A stretch of DNA of 51,254 nucleotides, from positions 1 to 51,254 of the forward strand of contig JBMYTN010000031.1 of the NCBI GenBank assembly GCA_049604415.1, given 5' to 3'. Shown here piece after piece: positions 8,296 through 18,114 of this stretch (the first letter of the stretch is position 1; each line of letters opens with the position of its first letter). Origin of the DNA: JBMYTN01 sp049604415 (GTDB taxonomy: Bacteria > Pseudomonadota > Alphaproteobacteria > Rhodospirillales > Rhodospirillaceae). Under the pieces are notes generated by a model. That model was not told the origin of the DNA and searched no databases. It saw nothing but the letters and a program-made list of their open reading frames with translations. The position numbers and the translations under genes are program-made.

Positions 8296-11200
8296 ATGGC
8301 GCGGCGCCTCCGCATAGTCTTGCTTTGGACCACCGGTGCCCTCGGCCTTGTGCTGCTTCTGACCGGCCTGGGTTTGGTTTGGTTGCTGCGCAGTGAGAGC
8401 GGCCAAGCTTTCTTAAGCGCTCAGATCATTGCCCAGGTCAGCGATCCCACTGGCCTGCAAATTGAGATCGGATCCCTCTCCGGGGCCTTGTCCGGAGAGA
8501 TCGTGATATCAGATCTTGTTCTGTCCGATCCCGACGGCGACTGGTTGCAAGCTGACGCCGCAACGCTGCGCTGGGATCCCTGGGCCCTTCTGAATGGACG
8601 CCTTGAGGTCCGTGAAATCCGCCTCGCCCCGGCCACTGTCACCCGCCCGCCCGCCTTGCCGGAGGATCCTGCCGCCGGGGAGACGGCATTTGATCTGCAA
8701 AGCGTTTTGGCCCCGCTGACCCGTTTGACGGTGGACAGTCTTTCCGTCGAAGCGTTGACCCTGGCACCGGGCCTGACTTCCCTCCCCGATCCGCTCACCC
8801 TGACGGCAGAGGGCAGCTTGGGCCAAGGCGATGCCGGTTTACCGAATGTCGCCCTGGGTCTGTCCCGCCTGGATGGACCGCCGCTGTCGCTGGATCTCCA
8901 AGCTGGCGTCACCCCGGATCAGGCCGGGCTGATCCTCACGGTGCAGTTTACCGAGCCGCAGGGAGGCGCGGTGTCCACCCTGATCGGATTGCCCGACGCC
9001 CCGGCTTTGTCCCTGACCTTGGATGGGCAAGGCTCCCCGGAGCGCTGGTCCGGGACTGTGGCCCTGTCGGTACAGGACTGGTTGCGCGTGGACGGGCCGG
9101 TAACGTTGCAGGATTTGCTGCAGGAGAGCCCAAGCTTCTCAACAGACCTTGGCGCCAAGGCCGGGGCGAAAGCCGTGGCACAGGCCCGGGAAGCCGGTGT
9201 GGAGCTCGACGCGCTTGCCGTGACTTTAAGCGCCCGAGGCACAGCCAAAACCGTTGCCGTGGAAACGGATGTCCAGATCAGCGGACTGCGAGAGGGCGGG
9301 CTGGTGCCCGCCCAAGCCTTCACGGTCCTGGGCTCTGAACCGTCCCTGAGCGCAGCCGCCAGTCTGGACCTGGATGCCAATCAACTACAGTTGCCTTCGA
9401 TTCTGCTTGAAGGCTCTGCGGCCCAAGTCTCGCTTAGCGGCGATTTCGATCTGTCCACCCTCACCCTGATAGACAGCAGCCTCGCCCTTTCGACAACAGA
9501 TCCGGCGCTGTTGGCCAAGCTGGGCGTCGCTCTGGGGTCCACTGATCCCGAAGGTGTGTTTGACCTGTCCTTGACCAGCCCAAGCTTTGCCCTGTCGCCG
9601 CCAGCGGGGCGTGCCGACCTCAGTCTCTATGGCACCGGTCTTGGATTGGGGGAGCCCATGGTCGACGCCTTGGTCGGACCGTCGCCGTTGCTGACCGCAG
9701 CGCTGAGCCTGGATGAAACCGGGACCATCGGCTGGCAGGATCTTGCCCTGCTCACGGACGGCCTGTTGCTGACCTCCGACGGTCAACTCCTTCCGGCAGA
9801 CAGCGAAGAGACTGAACCGACACTGGCCATGCGCTTGGGTTTGGATCTGCCCGACATCGCCCCGCTGCTCCCAGATGCCAGTGGCGGGCTCGGCCTGACC
9901 TTGGCCTTGGACGGTCCGCTCACCCGCCCGGATGCCACCGCTGATCTGGTCTCCAGCACCTTGCGGTTGGGAGCCGATCTGCCTGAGGTGACGGACTTTC
10001 AGCTCCGCCTGACCACCCAAGTCGATCCCAGCGCACCGCAAGGCTTGCTATCCCTATCCGGGGCCGTGGACGGCCATCCCTTAAGCTTGGAAACGCCGGT
10101 TTTGGTGCAACCGGAACCCTTGCATATATCCTTGCCCGGATTGGCCTTAACTGCACCCGGGGCGACCCTAACGGGGGCCTTGGACATCACACCAGAGGCC
10201 CCGTTGGCCTCAGGTCAGTTACAAGCTCGTATCACCGACCTGGGGGCCTTGGGCATCGACAGCACAGCCCTGTTTGATCCGGACGGGATCGCGCTGGAGT
10301 TAACCCTGACCCCCGATGATCAAGGACGTCAGGACGCAGGTGTGGCCCTGAGCGCCCCACAACTCGGCCCGTTGCGCCGGGTCACTTTACAGGGCAATGC
10401 AACAGATTTGCTTGGCACTCCGGCCTTGTCCGCCCGGTTGGATGTGGGGGGCAGCGGTCCGGATCTCGCACCGCTGGCCTTGCAGTCCTTGAGCCTCACC
10501 GTCGAGGGTTTGCTTGAGAACCTGGAGACCAATCTGCAACTCCAGGCCCGCCTGGACCGCGACGCCCCGGAACCTCCCCTCCCGCTCAGTCTCTCCGCCC
10601 AGTCCGGGATCGCTGCCTTGGCGGAAACGCCTGCGCTTAACCTACGCTCCCTGGCCATCGAGGCCGGGCAGCCCGAGCAGGCCACGCGCCTCAGCTTGGC
10701 TGCACCGACCACAGTGACCCTCGGCAGAGCGGAGGGTATCCGCTTGACCCCCTCCACCCTGGGCGTCTCGGCCTGGGATGGACAATCGGGCCAGATCCTT
10801 CTGTCGGCACAGATGACCGATACCAGCAGGGCCATGGATATCGCTTTGGAGCGGCTGCCCCTGTCTCTCGCCGCGCCGCTCTCGGGCGACATCCCAGTAT
10901 TAGGCTGGCTGGAGGGGCGTCTGGCCGTCTCCGGGCCGGTGCAAGCCCCCTCGGGCAGTCTTTCCCTGGCCCTGCGCGATATTGTCGGCAAAAAAGCGCA
11001 AAACCGACCAGTGGATTTGACCGTGAGTGGGGATATTTCCGGCACCGCTCTGACGGCCCGGGCAGAAGTATCCAACATCGGTGGCAATCCGGTCCGGGCC
11101 GAAGCCCGCCTGCCCTGGCAGTTTGACGCCGCTGGGATCCCCGCCCCCGATCCAAGTCAGTCGATGTCCGCCCGGCTGCAATGGCAAGGGGAATTAGCCG

Positions 11201-12537
11201 CCCTTTGGGAAGCGCTGCCCCTACCCGACCATCGCCTGAGCGGACCAGCCATGATCGACCTGGCCATAAGCGGCGCGCTGGCCGATCCGCAGATCACCGG
11301 TCAGGCCACGGTCGGTCCTGTCGCCTATACCAATCTGGAATGGGGCACGGAATTGAAGGACCTGACCCTGTCCCTGACCGCGCCCGAAGATGGCACCTTG
11401 CTGATCGCCTTTTCCGGCAATGACAGCGACAAGGGGACCTTGTCCGGCCAAGGCGTGTTTGACCCCGCCGATGCCTCCGGAGCCTTGGCATTGTCCGCAG
11501 ATTTTGCTGCCAAAAATGCCGTTGTGGTGCGCCGGGATGATATCCACGCCGCCCTGTCCGCAGATATCGCCGTTCGCTCCGATCCCTCGGGCGGGTTGTC
11601 GGTCACCGGCGCAGTGACATCCGAAGGCATTGAGGTCAACTTTGCCGACAGCCTGACCGGGGGATTGCCGCCGGAGCTTGAGGTCTTGGAGGTCGGCGGC
11701 CCGGGGCAACCAATCAGCGTCAATCAAGCCATCACCTTGCAGCGCCAAGAAGAAGAGGCCGCACTGCTCGCCGCACAGGCCGCCGAGGCCGATGGAGATG
11801 ACGGCGGCCCACTGGCCATTGCCTTAGATGTTGGTATCTCCCTTCCCGGACAGGTCTATGTGCGTGGTCCGGGTCTGGAAAGCGAATGGCGTGGGGATTT
11901 GCATGTCGGCGGCTTTGCCGATGATCCGCGCATCACCGGTGACATCCAATCGGTCAAGGGCCGGGCGGATTTGCTTGATCGCACCTTTACCTTGGAACCG
12001 AGTTTTGTCCGTCTGGACGGGGGGGCGGAAATCGATCCGCGTCTGGACATTTCGGTTACCCATGATGCAGGCGATATGGAAGCCCAGATCGCCGTTGGCG
12101 GCACCGCCAACCATCCGGAAATCACCCTCTCCTCAACCCCCAGCCTGCCCGAGGATGAAATCATTTCCCAAGTGCTGTTCGGTCGGGGGACTGGTCGTCT
12201 CAGCCCCTTTGAGGCCCTCAAGCTGGCCCAGGTCGCCGGTCAACTGAGCGGCGAGGGAGGGGGCGTGCTCAGCGGGCTGTCCCTGATGGATTCCTTGCGC
12301 CAAGGGCTCGGGCTGGACACCTTGCGGATCTCAGGCGATGGCGAGGATGGAGCCCCGCGTCTGGAAGCGGGGACCTATGTCGATGACGGGGTTTATGTTG
12401 GCTTAAACCAGGGTGCGACCGCAGGGCAAAGCGAGGTCACGGTCGAGGTCGACCTGACCGACAGCATTACCCTGGAAACCCAAGCTGGCGGCACCGATGG
12501 TGCCGCCGTGGGAGTGCTGTGGGAGTGGGATTATTAG
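8296..12537 (+). CDS. tamB: Translocation and assembly module inner-membrane protein TamB
   Basis: This is a 1413-residue protein anchored by one N-terminal membrane segment (residues about 6-32, 'IVLLWTTGALGLVLLLTGLGLVWLL'), followed by a very long run of beta-rich, Leu/Asp/Gly-rich sequence typical of TamB/AsmA-like bridge proteins. The C-terminal ~300 residues hold the conserved TamB (DUF490) region, for example 'DPRLDISVTHDAGD', 'NHPEITLSSTPSLPEDEIISQVLFGRG' and a final aromatic strand ending 'GVLWEWDY'. It spans the periplasm from inner membrane to TamA. Length is typical of the family. It starts 2 bp after the tamA stop; the close spacing suggests translational coupling. Confidence 0.95.
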   Translation: MARRLRIVLLWTTGALGLVLLLTGLGLVWLLRSESGQAFLSAQIIAQVSDPTGLQIEIGSLSGALSGEIVISDLVLSDPDGDWLQADAATLRWDPWALLNGRLEVREIRLAPATVTRPPALPEDPAAGETAFDLQSVLAPLTRLTVDSLSVEALTLAPGLTSLPDPLTLTAEGSLGQGDAGLPNVALGLSRLDGPPLSLDLQAGVTPDQAGLILTVQFTEPQGGAVSTLIGLPDAPALSLTLDGQGSPERWSGTVALSVQDWLRVDGPVTLQDLLQESPSFSTDLGAKAGAKAVAQAREAGVELDALAVTLSARGTAKTVAVETDVQISGLREGGLVPAQAFTVLGSEPSLSAAASLDLDANQLQLPSILLEGSAAQVSLSGDFDLSTLTLIDSSLALSTTDPALLAKLGVALGSTDPEGVFDLSLTSPSFALSPPAGRADLSLYGTGLGLGEPMVDALVGPSPLLTAALSLDETGTIGWQDLALLTDGLLLTSDGQLLPADSEETEPTLAMRLGLDLPDIAPLLPDASGGLGLTLALDGPLTRPDATADLVSSTLRLGADLPEVTDFQLRLTTQVDPSAPQGLLSLSGAVDGHPLSLETPVLVQPEPLHISLPGLALTAPGATLTGALDITPEAPLASGQLQARITDLGALGIDSTALFDPDGIALELTLTPDDQGRQDAGVALSAPQLGPLRRVTLQGNATDLLGTPALSARLDVGGSGPDLAPLALQSLSLTVEGLLENLETNLQLQARLDRDAPEPPLPLSLSAQSGIAALAETPALNLRSLAIEAGQPEQATRLSLAAPTTVTLGRAEGIRLTPSTLGVSAWDGQSGQILLSAQMTDTSRAMDIALERLPLSLAAPLSGDIPVLGWLEGRLAVSGPVQAPSGSLSLALRDIVGKKAQNRPVDLTVSGDISGTALTARAEVSNIGGNPVRAEARLPWQFDAAGIPAPDPSQSMSARLQWQGELAALWEALPLPDHRLSGPAMIDLAISGALADPQITGQATVGPVAYTNLEWGTELKDLTLSLTAPEDGTLLIAFSGNDSDKGTLSGQGVFDPADASGALALSADFAAKNAVVVRRDDIHAALSADIAVRSDPSGGLSVTGAVTSEGIEVNFADSLTGGLPPELEVLEVGGPGQPISVNQAITLQRQEEEAALLAAQAAEADGDDGGPLAIALDVGISLPGQVYVRGPGLESEWRGDLHVGGFADDPRITGDIQSVKGRADLLDRTFTLEPSFVRLDGGAEIDPRLDISVTHDAGDMEAQIAVGGTANHPEITLSSTPSLPEDEIISQVLFGRGTGRLSPFEALKLAQVAGQLSGEGGGVLSGLSLMDSLRQGLGLDTLRISGDGEDGAPRLEAGTYVDDGVYVGLNQGATAGQSEVTVEVDLTDSITLETQAGGTDGAAVGVLWEWDY

Positions 12538-12561
12538 CGCGTCGACGGGTTGACCCGCTGC

Positions 12562-13035
12562 TTACCACCAGCGAGGTCCGCGCTGCTTTTCCTTTTGCAC
12601 ATATTGCTGGTGATATTCCTCGGCGCGCCAGAATTCCGGCGCGTCCTCAATCTCAGTCACGATGCGCCCGGGAAACCGATTGGACTCCTGCTGGGCCTTT
12701 TTCGATGCGGCAGCAGCTTCGGCCTGATCTTCATCATGGGTGAAAATCGCCGAGCGATATTGGGTGCCCACATCCGGCCCCTGGCGGTTTAGCTGCGTCG
12801 GATCATGGATCTTCCAAAACAGCTCCAGCAGCGCTTCATAGGACACCGCGTCCGGGTCATAAACCACCCGCACGGCCTCCGCATGCATGGTGTCTCCCAT
12901 ACAAACCTGCTTATAGGTCGGATTCTTGGTCACGCCGCCAATATAGCCAACAGCGGTGTCTTCAACCCCAGGGACTTGGCGAAACGCCTCTTCGATGCCC
13001 CAGAAACAGCCTGCTGCAAAAGTCGCTTCAGCCAT
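12562..13035 (-). CDS. msrA: Peptide-methionine (S)-S-oxide reductase MsrA
   Basis: The 157-residue cytoplasmic enzyme carries the MsrA catalytic motif GCFWG with Cys10, followed by 'VPGVEDTAVGYIGGVTKNPTYKQVC', 'HAEAVRVVYDP' and 'DPTQLNRQGPDVGTQYRSAIF'. It reduces methionine-S-sulfoxide in free or protein-bound form. The family's common 'TGHAE' reads 'TMHAE' here, a mild variation. The start ATG at 13035 follows GGGAGA with 6-7 nt spacing; an ATG 6 codons upstream is less likely. It lies downstream of hspQ on the same strand (107 bp gap), so the two stress-response genes may be co-transcribed. Confidence 0.96.
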   Translation of the reverse strand: MAEATFAAGCFWGIEEAFRQVPGVEDTAVGYIGGVTKNPTYKQVCMGDTMHAEAVRVVYDPDAVSYEALLELFWKIHDPTQLNRQGPDVGTQYRSAIFTHDEDQAEAAAASKKAQQESNRFPGRIVTEIEDAPEFWRAEEYHQQYVQKEKQRGPRWW

Positions 13036-13142
13036 GCAAGGTCTCCCGGTCAATGGTTATCCGGTCGAAGAGATAGGGCAGGAAAGCGGGGGTTGGAAGA
13101 GCCTTAAAGGAAATGTGATCTCGCCAAGAAAGGCAGGAGACA

Positions 13143-13496
13143 TTAATGCGCTGGCCCTCGGCGCAGCACATAGCTGCCCTCTTCCATGCCATCGAAAAAG
13201 TCGGGGATCTCCGGATGGGTCAGGGGTTCCGGATCCTCTTCGGCGACCAAGTTCTGTTCGCTGACATAGGCGGTGTAGGTGGTCTCTTCGTTTTCAGCCA
13301 GAAGATGGTAGAAGGGCTGATCCTTGGATGGGCGGATCTCTTCGGGAATCGCCTCATACCATTCATCGGTGTTATCGAAGACGGGATCGACGTCGAAAAT
13401 CACACCCCGGAAGGGGTAGACCCGGTGGCGGACCACTTGGCCAATGTTGAATTTCGCTTCTCGGATGCCCATCGCGTCCGGCTCCAGGGGTTCCAT
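13143..13496 (-). CDS. hspQ: Heat shock protein HspQ (YccV-like, hemimethylated-DNA-binding fold)
   Basis: The 117-residue product contains the HspQ/YccV domain: 'AKFNIGQVVRHRVYPFRGVIFDVDPVF', 'DQPFYHLLAENEETTYTAYVSEQNL' and 'HPEIPDFFD'. In enterobacteria HspQ binds hemimethylated oriC DNA and also modulates Lon protease; which role holds here is unknown. The start chosen is ATG 13496. ATG 13472 ('MGIREAKFNIG') is a reasonable alternative. The frame stays open for another 156 codons upstream, antisense to hrpB, but that part is arginine/serine-rich shadow sequence. The gene is divergent from hrpB with only 31 bp between starts, so promoters must overlap the neighbouring coding sequence or be shared. 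Confidence 0.92.
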   Translation of the reverse strand: MEPLEPDAMGIREAKFNIGQVVRHRVYPFRGVIFDVDPVFDNTDEWYEAIPEEIRPSKDQPFYHLLAENEETTYTAYVSEQNLVAEEDPEPLTHPEIPDFFDGMEEGSYVLRRGPAH

Positions 13497-13513
13497 CGGT
13501 GACTCTTTTTTGT

Positions 13514-13519
13514 GAAGGA
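13514..13519 (+). promoter_or_regulatory. Ribosome-binding site that sets the TTG start of hrpB
   Basis: GAAGGA lies 8 nt before the TTG at 13528. An in-frame TGA at 13513 rules out any earlier start, and the next ATG-type starts would remove residues before the Walker A motif, so this site supports TTG initiation. Confidence 0.6.
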
Positions 13520-13527
13520 TCCAGAAT

Positions 13528-16194
13528 TTGAGGCCCTCTTCCGCCGATGGCAAGAGCGGATTTGCATCAACACCGCCCGAACCCCGGCTTTCCCTGCCGG
13601 TCGATGCCTTCCTCCCGGATCTTATAACCGCCTTGGCCAGACATGGATCTTGCGTTCTGACCGCACCGCCGGGAACGGGAAAAACCACCCGGGTCCCCCC
13701 CGGACTGGCCCGCAGACCCGGCCCGAAAACGGCTGAGGGAGAAACGGCACGCAACGGCATTTTGATGCTCGAGCCCCGGCGGATCGCGGCCCGGGCAGCG
13801 GCACGACGGATCGCTATGGAGGAGCAGCGTCCGGTTGGTAAAGTCGTGGGCTTCACCGTGCGCGGGGAAGACAAGACCTCGCCGGAAACCCAGGTCACGA
13901 TCATGACCGAAGGGATCTTCCTGCGCCGCCTGCAGGCTGATCCGGAGCTGGCGGGCATCCGCACCGTGATCTTTGATGAGTTTCACGAGCGCTCCGCCCA
14001 AGGTGATTTGGCCCTAACTCTACTGATGGACACCCGGGCCGTGCTGTGCCCCGAGGTCGAGGTGCTGATCATGAGCGCGACCCTGGAGGCCGAGCGTGCC
14101 GCAGACCTGTTGGGCGAGGCGCCGATTGTAACTTGCCCGGCTGTTTTGCATCCGGTCGATTTGCGGCACCGCTCGGCCTCCTCAACACAATCCCAGATCG
14201 GAACCCAGAAACATCGAGGGGTGTCGGCCTTCGCGCAAGATATGGCGCGCGCCATTCGCAGCCTGATGGCCGAAGAAGACGGCAGCCTGTTGGCTTTTTT
14301 GCCAGGAGAGGCGGAGATCAGGGCCACCGAACAGATCCTCGCCGATACCGCACCGGACCTCTGGGAGCTATGCCCGCTTTATGGTGCTCTCCCCCCCGCA
14401 GCCCAAGATCGTGCCATAGCCCCAGCCGCGCCGGGGCGGCGCAAGGTGGTGTTGGCCACCGACATTGCCGAAACCAGCTTGACCATTGAAGGCGTCCGGC
14501 TTGTGGTCGATGGCGGACGGCGGCGCACCCCGCGCTTTGATCCGGGCAGCGGTTTGACTCGCCTGGAAACGGTTCGCATCTCCCGCGCCTCGGCAGATCA
14601 GCGCGCCGGTCGCGCGGGACGTCAGGGGCCGGGGGTTTGCTTGCGTCTTTGGCCCGCGCCGGAAGACCGGGCGCTGCGGGCTTTTGATCCGCCGGAGATC
14701 TCAGACTGTGATCTCACCCCCTTGGTGTTGGAGACCGCGCTCTGGGGAACAACCGACCCCAGCGCCCTGACATGGCCGACCCCACCGCCCGCCGGTCCTT
14801 GGGCTGCGGCCCGGAGCTTGCTGACCGATCTTTCGGCTTTGGATGAGTTAGGGCGGATCACCGCCCATGGCCGACGTCTGGCCCTGTTGCCGGTTCACCC
14901 GCGTCTTGGTCATATGGTGCTTGCGGCGGCGGAGGGGATCTTGGAAGACGCTGCGGCATCGGATGCTGTGACCACCGCTGCCGCACTGGCCGCCTTGTTG
15001 GAGGAGCGCGACATTCTGCCCCGGGATCGGGGGGTGGATGTGGCGACACGGCTTCGTCTGCTGGCGCCAGCCCATTCTCCAAATGCCAAAACCGCCTCAG
15101 GTGCACCAAAACGGGTTCTTCAGGAGGCGGGGCGGATCGAACGCCTCACCCGCTCCTCCCTGTGGGCTGGACCCGAGACCGCCAAGGGGCGGATCCAACC
15201 GGACCTGGCCGGTGCCTTGATCGCTCTCGCTTGGCCAGATCGCATTGCTTGTCCCAGGGGCCCCGCCTCCGATGGGCGCTGGATGAGTGCGGGCAGCGGC
15301 GAGCTTTGGCTGGACCCGCTCGACCCCTTGGCCTCCGAGCCCTATCTCGCCATCGCGGCCCTGGGCGGAACCGCCCCTGGACGCAAACTGCCCCGGATCC
15401 GACTGGCGGCTCCGCTCAGTCTGGCAGAGCTTGAGGCCCTTCAAGGGGCCAAGATCATCCGGCAGCCGCAGATCACATGGGACAATGATGGTGAGCGTCT
15501 GAGCGCCAGTGAAGATCGCCGCCTCGGGGCGCTGGTCCTGTCGCAACATCCCCTCGCCGATCCCTGGCGTTCCAATCCGGACCGATGCCGCGCCGTGGTC
15601 GGCACGGTGCTGACCCGTCGCGGCGCGCAGTTGCTGAATTGGAGCAAGGCAGCCACGGGCTTGCGCGACCGTGTCATCACCTTGCAGCGCTTGTTGGGGG
15701 CGCCATGGCCGGACCTTGGTGCCGACCGATGGCTGCAAGATCCGGAGCACCTGATTGAGGCTGCTCCGAAACCAATCCGAAATGCCAATGACATCTCCCA
15801 AATCGATTTGGTCGCGGTGTTGCGCGCTCTGGTCGGATGGGAATTGATGGCTGAAATCGACAGTCTGGCCCCAACCCATGTGACCGTGCCCTCTGGGGCT
15901 TCCGTGCCACTGGACTATAGCGCCGCAGATGGGCCTGTTTTGGCCGCCCGGGTACAGCAGCTGTTTGGCCTGCGCAGCACCCCGACCATTGCACATGGGC
16001 GGTTCCCGGTCCTGATCCATATGCTCTCCCCAGCCGGGAGACCGGTTCAGGTCACGCGGGATCTGGCCGGGTTTTGGGCGTCGGGCTATGGCGATTTGCG
16101 CAAGGATTTACGGGGACGCTACCCAAAGCATCCCTGGCCAGAAGATCCGACCAGTGCGGATGCCACCAACCGGGCCAAACCAAGAAAGCGCTGA
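13528..16194 (+). CDS. hrpB: ATP-dependent helicase HrpB (DEAH/RHA superfamily 2)
   Basis: The 888-residue helicase has Walker A 'APPGTGKTT' at residues 46-54, the family's variant Walker B 'DEFH' at 150-153 followed by 'ERS', motif III 'SAT' at 183-185, and 'QRAGRAGR' of motif VI. A C-terminal HrpB-specific region ends in 'RPVQVTRDLAGFWASGYGDLRKDLRGRYPKHPWPEDP', a very well conserved HrpB tail. HrpB is a widespread RNA-helicase-like protein of poorly defined function. Initiation is at TTG, supported by GAAGGA upstream and an in-frame stop just before it. It is divergent from hspQ and convergent with the histidine kinase at 16241 (46 bp apart). Confidence 0.95.
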   Translation: MRPSSADGKSGFASTPPEPRLSLPVDAFLPDLITALARHGSCVLTAPPGTGKTTRVPPGLARRPGPKTAEGETARNGILMLEPRRIAARAAARRIAMEEQRPVGKVVGFTVRGEDKTSPETQVTIMTEGIFLRRLQADPELAGIRTVIFDEFHERSAQGDLALTLLMDTRAVLCPEVEVLIMSATLEAERAADLLGEAPIVTCPAVLHPVDLRHRSASSTQSQIGTQKHRGVSAFAQDMARAIRSLMAEEDGSLLAFLPGEAEIRATEQILADTAPDLWELCPLYGALPPAAQDRAIAPAAPGRRKVVLATDIAETSLTIEGVRLVVDGGRRRTPRFDPGSGLTRLETVRISRASADQRAGRAGRQGPGVCLRLWPAPEDRALRAFDPPEISDCDLTPLVLETALWGTTDPSALTWPTPPPAGPWAAARSLLTDLSALDELGRITAHGRRLALLPVHPRLGHMVLAAAEGILEDAAASDAVTTAAALAALLEERDILPRDRGVDVATRLRLLAPAHSPNAKTASGAPKRVLQEAGRIERLTRSSLWAGPETAKGRIQPDLAGALIALAWPDRIACPRGPASDGRWMSAGSGELWLDPLDPLASEPYLAIAALGGTAPGRKLPRIRLAAPLSLAELEALQGAKIIRQPQITWDNDGERLSASEDRRLGALVLSQHPLADPWRSNPDRCRAVVGTVLTRRGAQLLNWSKAATGLRDRVITLQRLLGAPWPDLGADRWLQDPEHLIEAAPKPIRNANDISQIDLVAVLRALVGWELMAEIDSLAPTHVTVPSGASVPLDYSAADGPVLAARVQQLFGLRSTPTIAHGRFPVLIHMLSPAGRPVQVTRDLAGFWASGYGDLRKDLRGRYPKHPWPEDPTSADATNRAKPRKR

Positions 16195-16240
16195 TGTGGT
16201 TAGGCGAAGGCCGCAGTCACGATGAGCCAGTCGAAAAACG

Positions 16241-17677
16241 CTAAGCGATGATCACGCGGTCCAAGGGCATGAGGATCGTGACCTGTGTGCCCTTGCCCAA
16301 GGCGGACTCGATCAAAAGCTCGCCGCCATGCAGTTCAATCAGCTTGCGGCTGAGTGGCAGGCCCAAACCCGTGCCTTCAAGATGTTTGGTCGTGAAACTG
16401 TTCACTTGACCAAAAATCTCCATAACGACAGGCAAATCTTCCGGTGCCATGCCTTGACCGGTATCGGCGACAATGATCACCAGACCTCGGCGCGGGGAGA
16501 GCCGCAGCAACACGTCCACGCGGCCATCCCGGGGGGTGAATTTCACGGCATTGGACAGGATATTCAGCATGATCTGGCGCAACCGCACCGGATCAGCGAG
16601 CACCCGGGGCAGTGGTTGACGGATGCGCAAGGTCAGACGCACCCCTTCTCGATCCGCGCGCGGTCGGATCAGGTCGATGGTGTCGCGGACCACCGCAACC
16701 AGATCCACATCTTCCTCGTTCAAAGACAGCACGCCCGCATCGACCTTGGCGGTATCGAGCACGTCATTGATCAAAGAAAGCAAATGCCGACCGGAGCGAG
16801 AGATATGTTCGACATATTCCCGATAGGCTGGAGTCTTGAGCGGCCCCATGATTTCCCGTTCCATCATATCGGCAAAGCCAATGATGGCGTTCAGGGGCGT
16901 ACGCAGTTCGTGGCTCATATGGGCCAAAAAGTCTGACTTGGCTTTGGCAGCCTCTTCAGCGGCTTTCTTGGCCTCGATCAGGGACAACTCGGTGCTTTTG
17001 CGCCGGGTGATGTCCGACAGGGATCCGGCCATCCGATGCGCCCAGCCCTTTTCATCGCGCAGGGCCAGGCCCTTATGCAGCACCCAATGGGTCCGCCCTT
17101 TGCGGTCTTGGACGCGATATTCGGACTCGAAATGCTTGGTCACACCCTTGATGTGATCCACCAGCCCGGTTCGGAACTGGGCCAGATCATCGGGGTGAAT
17201 AAACTGCAGCAGGGACCACGAACTGCCGGAAATATCATCGGCTTCAATATGCAAAATCTCTTCCGCTCGGGGAGAGATATAAACCCGGTCCCGATCGATA
17301 TCCCAATCCCACAGCCCATCATTGCCGCCGAGCATGGCCAAAGCGTAACGCTGTTCCCGTTGCTCCAGAGAGGCCAATTGCCCGGGTTCGGTGAAGAATT
17401 CCCGCACATCATGCTGATCGGTGCTGATGTCCTGGGCCGGTACAAAATCCGACATCAGCTGCAGAATACCCTCTTGCCCGACTTGCCCGCTCGGCTGGGC
17501 CTTCACAGGGTCAGGATCGGCTGTAGACAAAGGATCATGCGGCGTTGTCTCGGGCACAGTCGGGTCAGCTTGGACCGCCGCTTTCGCCATAGGATCCCCG
17601 TCCTCCACCCGTTTCCCGGATGTGGCAGGGCTCTCAGCTGTGGCGCTGCTGCTCGGTTTGACCATCTCTACCGTCAT
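16241..17677 (-). CDS. Soluble PAS-domain sensor histidine kinase
   Basis: The 478-residue protein has no membrane segment. Residues 1-100 are low-complexity/disordered. A PAS domain of the PAS_3 type covers about 112-227 ('GLWDWDIDRDRVYISP', 'FIHPDDLAQF', 'GSLSDITRRK'). A short coiled coil leads to the HisKA dimerisation helix with H256 in 'HMSHELRTPLNAIIGFADMM', and the ATPase domain shows N box 'NILSNAVKF' (372-380), G1 'DTGQG' (405-409), F box 'IFGQV' and G2 'GTGLGL' (435-440). It should autophosphorylate in response to an internal cue, but no response regulator is adjacent, so it is an orphan kinase. The exact start is uncertain: ATG 17677 has no good ribosome-binding site, and Met5 or Met30 could serve instead. 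Confidence 0.9.
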   Translation of the reverse strand: MTVEMVKPSSSATAESPATSGKRVEDGDPMAKAAVQADPTVPETTPHDPLSTADPDPVKAQPSGQVGQEGILQLMSDFVPAQDISTDQHDVREFFTEPGQLASLEQREQRYALAMLGGNDGLWDWDIDRDRVYISPRAEEILHIEADDISGSSWSLLQFIHPDDLAQFRTGLVDHIKGVTKHFESEYRVQDRKGRTHWVLHKGLALRDEKGWAHRMAGSLSDITRRKSTELSLIEAKKAAEEAAKAKSDFLAHMSHELRTPLNAIIGFADMMEREIMGPLKTPAYREYVEHISRSGRHLLSLINDVLDTAKVDAGVLSLNEEDVDLVAVVRDTIDLIRPRADREGVRLTLRIRQPLPRVLADPVRLRQIMLNILSNAVKFTPRDGRVDVLLRLSPRRGLVIIVADTGQGMAPEDLPVVMEIFGQVNSFTTKHLEGTGLGLPLSRKLIELHGGELLIESALGKGTQVTILMPLDRVIIA

Positions 17678-18110
17678 TATGGTGCCCGCTGTGACTTATA
17701 GTTTTTGGCAGGAACACCCCGTCGGAGTCACGATCACCCCCCTGGTGATGCTTTCCGATGACAGCAGGGTGACGCATTCTAAGAATGAGATGCAAGATTA
17801 AATTTTCCGCACCTCACCACAATCCTGTGACCAAAGGGATGTTTCTTTGTCGAATTAAATAAAGGCCTGATCTCAATCATTTTCTCGAAATTTTCTACTT
17901 TGGTGTATCCCAGCCCCATAAACCGTCTAATGGTTGAACGCTGATTTGATATCTTCCTTTTTTCAGCGTGCCTACCTGGAGTCGAGAGGGTGGTCCCCTG
18001 ACACCGAAACAAAACAGGTCGCAGCAAAAAGATCCTGTCTTGCCAGAACCATCACGCTAAGGCCTTGACCGGTTGATCGATTCCGCGTAGCTGGAGACCC
18101 TTCGATCGGA
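17678..18110. other. Gene-free stretch, AT-rich in part
   Basis: No convincing gene is present. Bases 17790-17990 are clearly more AT-rich than the surroundings, as expected for promoter DNA. A 7-bp inverted repeat (ACGCTGA 17938-17944, TCAGCGT 17963-17969) is separated by a T-rich loop. Short open frames here (for example on the minus strand 17779-18027) have no ribosome-binding site and no recognisable sequence. Confidence 0.5.
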
Positions 18111-18114
18111 GGAT

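Noticed and set aside
13497..13964. N-terminal extension of the hspQ frame
   Set aside because: Antisense to hrpB, Arg/Ser-rich, and HspQ homologues begin near the ATG at 13496.
17779..18027. 82-codon open frame on the minus strand in the gene-free stretch
   Set aside because: No ribosome-binding site, no recognisable sequence, lies in AT-rich probable promoter DNA.
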